Source: Saxidomus purpurata
Lineage: Eukaryota > Mollusca > Bivalvia > Venerida > Veneridae
Direction of reading: 5' to 3'
NCBI GenBank assembly: GCA_022818135.1
Contig: JAFMSR010000012.1
Span: forward strand, 7,493,570-7,557,569
Length of the DNA: 64,000 nucleotides
Shown one piece after another: positions 57,394-64,000 of this stretch (position 1 is its first letter; every line of letters starts with the position of its first letter). The position numbers and the translations under genes were made by a program. The notes under the pieces are model-generated. The model was not told where the DNA came from and did not search any database. It saw nothing but the letters and a program-made list of their open reading frames with translations.

Positions 57394-60300
57394 GTAAATA
57401 TTCTTTTAGATTAATGTTTCCTGTCGAACTGCTTTAAACAGTATAAAAATTATGGCATTGCAAAATCGACTTTAATTTTGATTTGCATTACAAGGCGATG
57501 TCGTTGAACGGTTCGAATCTTGGCTTCTGTATTGGAAAAGAAAATGCATACTCTGACAGTGTTGTGTCGGTGTTTCAAAAATTTAATATAATATTCGTCA
57601 AAACACAGTTAGCGAAACGTGTAAAATAGAAAGCATATTGATGGGGTAAATTAAGAGTTATGAGTCTTGTTTACTGATGCCGCCCGAGACAAAAGTAAGA
57701 TTTTTTCTCAAAACAATTTAACCAGTTAATGATTTGATTAAATAAACTTTAAACGCATTTTACAGGGTTTGGCTCTGTGAAATCATTTGGACTATCGGGT
57801 TTGATTTGCTTGAACAGTTTGTATATTTTGTCAATGCCCGGTGGCAATGTGCATTTAGTAAAGCTAGACTGTAATTATTATTTATATGTTAATCTTTTGT
57901 CATTACGCTGGATATCATATATATATAAAAGATAGTAATTAAACATATGTTTGCAGGTTAGAATATCATTATCGATGTAAAATCTGGAATGTACACAAAC
58001 TTAGTATCAGGTTCAAAGCGAGTACATATAGCACATATTGGAATGATTTATTTGTGCAAAACAAGAATGTTTCATTACATTTTTATCTCTGTCTTTGAAG
58101 TTTTGTTTCATTTGAACTATTATGGACTGTTAAGTCAAATTTACTACAGCACCTGTACGCACATTTATTTTGCACACAAATATAATTATATGTGTAATTT
58201 GTAACCAGGATAGTTTATACAGAAATAGGCAGTATAAACTTACGTCTTACTTGTGTTACGGTGCATTTCTGTGTATTTTAATATGTTACGGTGCATTTCT
58301 ATGTCTGTTTCACATGTATCAGTGCATTTCTATGTCTGTTTCACATGTATCGGTGCATTTCTATGTTTGTTTCACATGTAACGGTGTACTTCTATGTCTG
58401 TTTCACATGTAACGGTGTACTTCTATGTCTGTTTCACATGCAGCGGTGTACTTCTGTGTCTGTTTCACATGTATCGGTGTACTTCTATGTCTGTTTCATA
58501 TGTAACGGTGTTCTTCTATGTCTGTTTCACATGTAACGGTATACTTTTATGCCTGTTTCACAAATGGAAACACAAGCTGAAAATAACAACGGTTACCCCC
58601 CGCCCCGCCCCCCCCCCCTACCCTGAGAACCAACCATTGACCTCTGTAGGCAAACAATAGGTACCATGTGACTACCTGCCGTCTTTCCAAAACCCTTTAT
58701 AAAAAACTATTTATGACTCGCACTGACCAAGATTCAAACAAAAATTTTACAGAGACAGAAATATCATAGATCTCATTGCACTCCTACCCGTAAGAGCCTA
58801 TGAGCCCAGTGTGTTGCTATAAACTAATAATGAAGACTTTCTTTAATTTCTCCTTGCAATTAGTTTTTGATGCTTAAACGGTTTTTTTTTTCAAATGATT
58901 AAAAAAATCAACACAATTATTTAATCGTAATTTACATTTTTTGAAATAGTGATTTAAGAGCGGAACTCATCTACCAATAATTACATAACTTATAACTTTT
59001 ATTTTTTTCTCCAAAATTACTACATAATACATAATCAAAACGAAGAGAGAGATCACAGCTTTAAAACTGATCATTGTTACCTTATTTTGCAACATTTAGG
59101 TGTGCGTTGCGGACTTCAATATTCAAAACGGGGAGGCAGCTGTGTCTGAACTGAACGAAAAACATGGCGGTGGCAAGGCAATATTCTGTAAATGTGACGT
59201 GGTCTCTCAGACAGAATTTGAAGGTTAGTACTTTGAAATTAATGGTTTAGCTATCCCACACCCTACCAAACCAACCTCACCCTTAGACACACAACCTACA
59301 TATATGCAGACCTCGAATAGTTAGCAAGCCCTGACATTACATTCAGTCAAACTCACTTTGGTAACTATGTTTAATTAATTATCTACTGATTATTTCAGTT
59401 CTTGTATAATCATTCAGTGAACATGGATTGTTTTTTAATATTACATTAGCCATTATGATAGTAGCTTACTCTTCTACTAAAGTTATAAGTGTACCATTTT
59501 TACTTTCCGTAGCATAATCAGATACCGTTGTTTTACAGCATCTTTACGCTTGCCACCTCAGTTTGAGGTGATCTTCTTTCCCGTTATAAAAATACATCAT
59601 CTGCTTTGTATCACCTTACCCCTTTCCTTTACTGCAATTCCAATTAAAGTATGTTTAATTTTTTTTTACCGTCATCACAATGTCATGTAGTTGGTAACCT
59701 TGTGTCTGTCTTGTTCAACGATATTTGTCTTGTTGTCCCTCACTGTTGCAGTCTAACTGGTGGATCAATTGCCTTGCATTTTCAGCAGTTTCTGCCAGCA
59801 GTTTCTGTTAGCAATGTCTTGATTCTGAAACAAAAATTACAGAGGATCCTATATACTTCTCTTTAAATCAGAAATTTCGAGTAATGAACGATTTCAAGGC
59901 GCCAAATTACTTTCCTAAAATATTTTATGTTAATGGAGATTGGCAGGTACATCGATAACTAAAATGTTGTTTCCTTAAAATTGATAGGAAACACATTATT
60001 CATACATCGTTTTTCGCAATTTTACTGACATTAAATCATTACCAAGAATCCATTTAACAAATTTTTGTGACGTGAAAGGAAATCACATATCACAGCGCGC
60101 AGCTGGACTATAGTCAAAACTGTTTTTGCTGGTTTGTTTTTCTGTTTCTTGGAAAAGTGTGGAGGAAAGGGGACGGTTTTCTTGCATTCTGAATTGTAAA
60201 CAATTTCCACGCAATAGCACCACAGAACCCCTTTTGGAGCCGATTTAATTGTAATACAAGTGTGGATAATTAATTTATATATCGTAAACTTCGGCTGTTA

Positions 60301-62807
60301 CAGTTTGTTAAGAAGCTTTCTGCTGGGTAAGAGCTGCAGAAGTTTAAATACTTTTCTAGTAGGTTTTTAGCGCATTCACGTCAAACACGGGGGTCTCTTC
60401 TCTCTTTATACGAGGAGTTGTTAGAGTAACAGGAGAAATTCTGTATCTTTTTGGGCCATCTTTATTGTTCACGTTATTGTCATTGTAATAGTTTATGATG
60501 GTATCGTTTTAGTCACTTACCTAAATCAAGTTACAGGTAAATTTATTCGCTATGAAAATCTTTATGTAAATATTTTGTACATGAATTAGCAATTTAAGAA
60601 ATTGTGATGACCCGTTTATTACGGTGTTTTTGCAAAGTGGTACAAACATGAGTCACGTCGAGTTAAAGGTCATAACGTAGCTTGTTTAATCGACCAGTAC
60701 AATATTTCTTTTTTATAAGAATAACATTATATACCATTTTCACTACTAAAATATCGCTAATTTCAAGCAACAACGGTTTTACTTTTTCAGACGCGTTCAA
60801 ACGAACGAAAGAAGAATTTGGCAGCGTTGACATAGTTGTAAATAACGCGGGAATTGGAGGGGAGTCAGACGACAAATGGGAACGTGTCGTTGATGTTAAC
60901 ATGGTATTGTATAAACTATTACAGTATTTGTGGATAACAAATTAAAGCTAAATGATCAAACGCTTCAATTGTTCTTTTATTTACAGCTATTATAAAATTG
61001 GTTTCTACGATTTGTAGTAATTACATAGGTTTGCCATGATAACTGCACCAGGAGCGTTGACTGGCACAACAGCAGACTCAGAATCTGACATTGACGAAAT
61101 TCAAACTCGCGACTTCCGGTCTAAAGTCCGAAACTTTCTATCTACACCACTTCATATAATCAATATATACCCTTTGAATCACGGTTTTTAATTATCTAAA
61201 CAAATGACAAAAACAAAGTTGGAACAGTTTTTAGTGAAGTTGCTCGTAGAATATAGCTTTCATAATTTGTTGAAAAGTATTCAAGTGAGTCTTTAATACA
61301 ATAATATCTAACATGAAACAAATAGACAAAATTTCTTTTGACCAGAAAGGAACAATAAGAGGGACCAGACTCGGTATGCACTACCTCAGTAAAGACAATG
61401 GCGGGAATGGTGGAATCATTGTAAATATGGCCAGCGCTGGAGGTTCGTTTTTACTTTGTAACCATTTCACATTGGTATTACTGTACACAGTACACAGTGT
61501 GTCAGTGTTTAAATTAATGCGCGGAGATATTGCGTTTCTATGGTGTCACATGCAGCAATGCATGTCTAGTTGAAGTTTCAAGTAGGAATAGTTTACCTTT
61601 ACATCGTATTAGTGACTGAATTTAGCTAGACTCTTGGCCAGGATTTTTAGTTATTGCTGATTGCGGCTTGATGATTTTGGACTCCGAATGGTGAAATCGC
61701 CCATAATTATTTTGATTAACTTTCCTTTTGTAAATAATTAAATTTTTTTAAATTGAAGATTTAATTAGCATTTGGACAGAAGTAGGTCTACATACGTACC
61801 TACAGTAGTCTTCAAGCATCGAGCGCTCAATACCAAACTGTTGTATCTAGGTCTTCATCCAGGCAAGTTGCAAAGCTTTAGTCACATATTTTTTGCAAAA
61901 TAATGAAGAAATATAAGAGAAGTATTTCTTGTTCTGAATCCATGATATACGCACAGTATACACCTACCGCTACATGTCGTACTCTACAAAGATATTACCT
62001 GTACTAAGACTGTGAAGTTTCTAGTCTTTTCTTGAACCAATTTTGAAAGAATCACATTCTATATTTTTCAGGAATAAATCCAAATCCATTTTCACCAACA
62101 TACGGCTGCACTAAAGCTGGCATTGTTCATGCCACAAGATGCTATGCGGTAAGAGTTAAAACTTATAAATGGAAACAATATCAGGACTTGTGTTTCTTTT
62201 AAGCATTTAAATCACCCATTGTTCGTTTAGTTCATTCGCTTAGATTGTTTATAGTCCCGACCGACAATGCAATGTATCACCGTAGTAATATTTAGAAAGT
62301 TTTGGCCAAAGATTATGATTATCTAGCAAAATTTTGTAAAATGCCATTAGCCAAAATTGTAGTTTAATACAACTGTTACAGTTGACTTATTGACTGAAAG
62401 GCTTATTCCGTTACTTCACAAAATTTGAAATATAAAGAGTTTCATAAATGCTTACAAGTGTAAAATAAAATTGAAGAAAAATGTACAGTAATATCCCTAC
62501 TGTTTAATGTTTTTGAGATAGACCAAAATCAGGTGGCCGTTGTACATGTACTTATATATCATTATTCATTTGGCTTCTAAACAATTTTTCTTTATAAAAA
62601 AAACTGTTTGTTGCTTAAGTTTGTGTACTGAAACTTTTTACAGATGTCTGAAGAAGCCGTCAAATCAGGTATTCGGCTTATGATTTTATGTCCGGCATTT
62701 GTAGACACGCCCATGTTCCAAAATCTTTCATCTGGAGACGGTACGCAAGTCATAGGAGGAGATATGTCTAAAGTCAATGCATTCATAGAACATATAGGAG
62801 TACTCAC
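57301..62807 (+). CDS. 15-hydroxyprostaglandin dehydrogenase [NAD+]-like SDR, six exons, 3' end missing
   Basis: Joined exons 57301-57393, 59100-59223, 60791-60903, 61346-61442, 62072-62148 and 62644-62807 encode 222 residues plus two bases in one frame. Classical SDR features: TGGASGMG cofactor loop (residues 11-18), Asp36 ending beta-2 (predicts NAD+ over NADP+), NNAG (90-93), Asn109, Ser140, and Tyr153-x3-Lys157 with the 13-residue Ser-Tyr spacing. VALVTGGASGMGKGFAEAL and SGIRLMILCPAFVDTPM fit the 15-PGDH family, which oxidises the 15-hydroxyl of prostaglandins in the cytosol. The substrate in this organism is unknown. Family members are about 255-270 residues, so about 40 C-terminal residues must lie past base 64000. 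Start: ATG followed at once by the family's usual N-terminus. No promoter element is identified. Confidence 0.9.
58252..58565 (+). repeat. 31-bp minisatellite in SDR intron 1
   Basis: About ten copies of a unit such as ACGGTGTACTTCTATGTCTG + TTTCACATGTA. As 31 is not a multiple of 3, each frame in turn reads the same short peptide, giving three overlapping spurious open frames. Confidence 0.9.
58597..58620 (+). repeat. C-rich tract in SDR intron 1
   Basis: CCCCCCGCCCCGCCCCC-type low complexity, directly after the minisatellite. Confidence 0.8.
59100..59223 (+). CDS. SDR exon 2
   Basis: Acceptor ACATTTAG, donor GTTAGT, leaves phase 1. Encodes VCVADFNIQNGEAAVSELNE with the NAD-selective Asp36, and CDVVSQTEFE. 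Confidence 0.9.
59224..60790 (+). other. SDR intron 2
   Basis: AT-rich; no nested gene, SINE or LINE recognised. The open frame at 59651-59866 has no recognisable content. Confidence 0.6.
60791..60903 (+). CDS. SDR exon 3
   Basis: Acceptor CTTTTTCAG. Encodes FGSVDIVVNNAGIGG through VVDVNM (Asn109). The donor GTATTG is weak, but the frame closes soon after and exon 4 continues the conserved order. Confidence 0.85.
61346..61442 (+). CDS. SDR exon 4
   Basis: Acceptor TTTTGACCAG, donor GTTCGT, leaves phase 1. Encodes KGTIRGTRLGMHYLSKDNGG and IIVNMASAG with catalytic Ser140. Confidence 0.88.
62072..62148 (+). CDS. SDR exon 5
   Basis: Acceptor ATATTTTTCAG, donor GTAAGA, phase 0 out. Encodes INPNPFSPTYGCTKAGIVHA, carrying catalytic Tyr153 and Lys157. 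Confidence 0.9.
62644..62807 (+). CDS. SDR exon 6
   Basis: Acceptor CTTTTTACAG, donor GTAAGC, leaves phase 2, so another exon must follow. Encodes SGIRLMILCPAFVDTPMFQN and the substrate-loop region to HIGVLT. Confidence 0.88.
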
Positions 62808-62936
62808 GTAAGCAAGTCACATTTTACATGCTTGTTTTGCAAAGGGTTACAAGGATATTATTGCAGCGTTTGGCATAATTACGCCAGCGATCTGTCTGAG
62901 ATTTCTGGCAATGCAGTCACTTTATAACTACCTTAA

Positions 62937-63850
62937 GGGGGGTCACTGCTGAAATTCAAAATAACAAGAAATTTTATTGACCCTGTTTTTATGGAACTAA
63001 CATTTTGCTAGTAATTTCTGGAAAAAAATGATGGGTCAAGACTAAACTTTTTCGCAATATTAATATTTAGTGATACACTATCAGATCAAGGTGCTTAAGC
63101 AGAATTCGCTAGAATTTTGGTATTATAAACGTTTATGTATGTGGTGTATGTTTCAGAATGGATATCACTTTCTAATCTTTTCTTATGTAGTATATTATAC
63201 TTTAGGATGAAAAATTAGGGATAGTGGTATTTCTATCATCATCTGAATAATTATTACGCTCCTTATTATACCCCACCCACTATACTAAAATTCATTTTTT
63301 CAATTTTTGATAAATGAATATTTCACGATAAAAGGAGTAACAAGCTTTTTCAGATGTTTTGTCTGCAGTTTGATTAAAACCTTTGTTTTAGAATGCAAAA
63401 ATAAAAAATGGGGGTCAATGTGCATATAAGAAAGAAATTCAATAAAAACTGACAAAAAAGTGTTTTTAGATTTCGGCGAGCTTTGAGATAGACGGCATAT
63501 GTCTGTAACAAAGAACTTTAAAAGAAACTAGTTATTAATGAATATTTATATCCTAACAATTCTTCTTATAATACAGTTTGAATTATGTAAATACCTTAAA
63601 TGGTTTTTGAGAAAGACTATTTTGTACCCCTACCCCTATTTTTGGCATAGACAAAATTTGTCAGTTTAGTCACCAAATGTGAGGTCAAAATATTTTTCTC
63701 AAAAATGTTCAATTTTTACGCCAAAAATTCCTATTGTGCCTAAGTTCACTACTACTTAATTGTTTTTTCCAGTTAACTCATCATTTTTGAAATACAACAA
63801 ATGTAAATTTCCGGAAGTGCACAAATCCAAAACCTCACCAGTGACCCCCC
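62937..63850. mobile_element. 914-bp TTAA-flanked inverted-repeat DNA element
   Basis: GGGGGGTCACTG at 62937 is exactly inverted (CAGTGACCCCCC) at 63839-63850, with partial pairing several bases further in. TTAA flanks both ends (62933-62936, 63851-63854). TTAA target duplication is characteristic of piggyBac and Kolobok-type elements. No transposase frame is present, so it is non-autonomous. It lies in the SDR intron after exon 6. Confidence 0.85.
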
Positions 63851-63854
63851 TTAA

Positions 63855-64000
63855 GGGGCATAACCCGATAGAGTCACTTTCTTTTTAACCTGTTTATTTC
63901 ATTTTACGTGCACTGATTCGTACTCTACAACCACAACAGGAGCTCGCATCAAACTTTACAGAAACACCATTTTAATTGTTTTCATTTCATCACCATGAAA
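63855..64000 (+). other. SDR intron continues to window end
   Basis: AT-rich; no acceptor-exon pair recognised before the edge. Confidence 0.5.

Noticed and set aside
58170..58660. Three overlapping plus-strand frames rich in Cys, Phe and Val
   Set aside because: Translation of a 31-bp minisatellite inside an SDR intron.

Overview
The window is eukaryotic, AT-rich and gene-poor. It looks like a mollusc, most likely a bivalve. The grounds are an intron-split animal-type 15-PGDH-like gene, CR1/L2-type LINEs, tRNA-derived SINEs with a V-domain-like body, and many fold-back/MITE repeats. The species assignment is inference. No bacterial features, operons or CRISPR arrays are present.

Layout. 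1-4233: a nearly intact CR1/L2-type LINE whose 5' end lies outside the window. ORF1 (SGNH esterase plus CCHC knuckle) and ORF2 (endonuclease plus RT) lie in one frame, split by a single TAG. 4510-6252: two exons of an unrecognised secreted-protein gene on the minus strand, with a 5'-truncated LINE inserted in the intron between them. 8343-11296: a decayed second LINE on the minus strand, split by a 982-bp insertion flanked by 7-bp duplications. 11.8-53 kb: a large block of diverged tandem segmental duplications (about 11.8-30.5, 30.8-40.6, 40.6-45.5 and 46.4-53 kb). I find no convincing protein gene in this block. It carries four copies of a roughly 2-kb module, three of which keep a consensus-like 5' splice site at the same place. 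Several mobile elements sit in one duplicate while another duplicate shows the empty site. 57301-62807: six exons of a plus-strand short-chain dehydrogenase resembling NAD+-dependent 15-hydroxyprostaglandin dehydrogenase; its last coding exon(s) lie beyond base 64000.

The non-coding part is unusually rich in structured repeats. These include at least eight long fold-backs, a 914-bp TTAA-flanked inverted-repeat element in the last SDR intron, a TA-flanked 250-bp MITE, two arrays rich in the nuclear-receptor motif TCAAGGTCA, and a two-copy element with a hairpin at one end and a tRNA-like segment plus oligo-T at the other.

The two host genes show no evident functional link. Everything was read by eye: exon borders rest on splice consensus and frame, and repeat borders on visible similarity. 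Approximate edges are stated as such.
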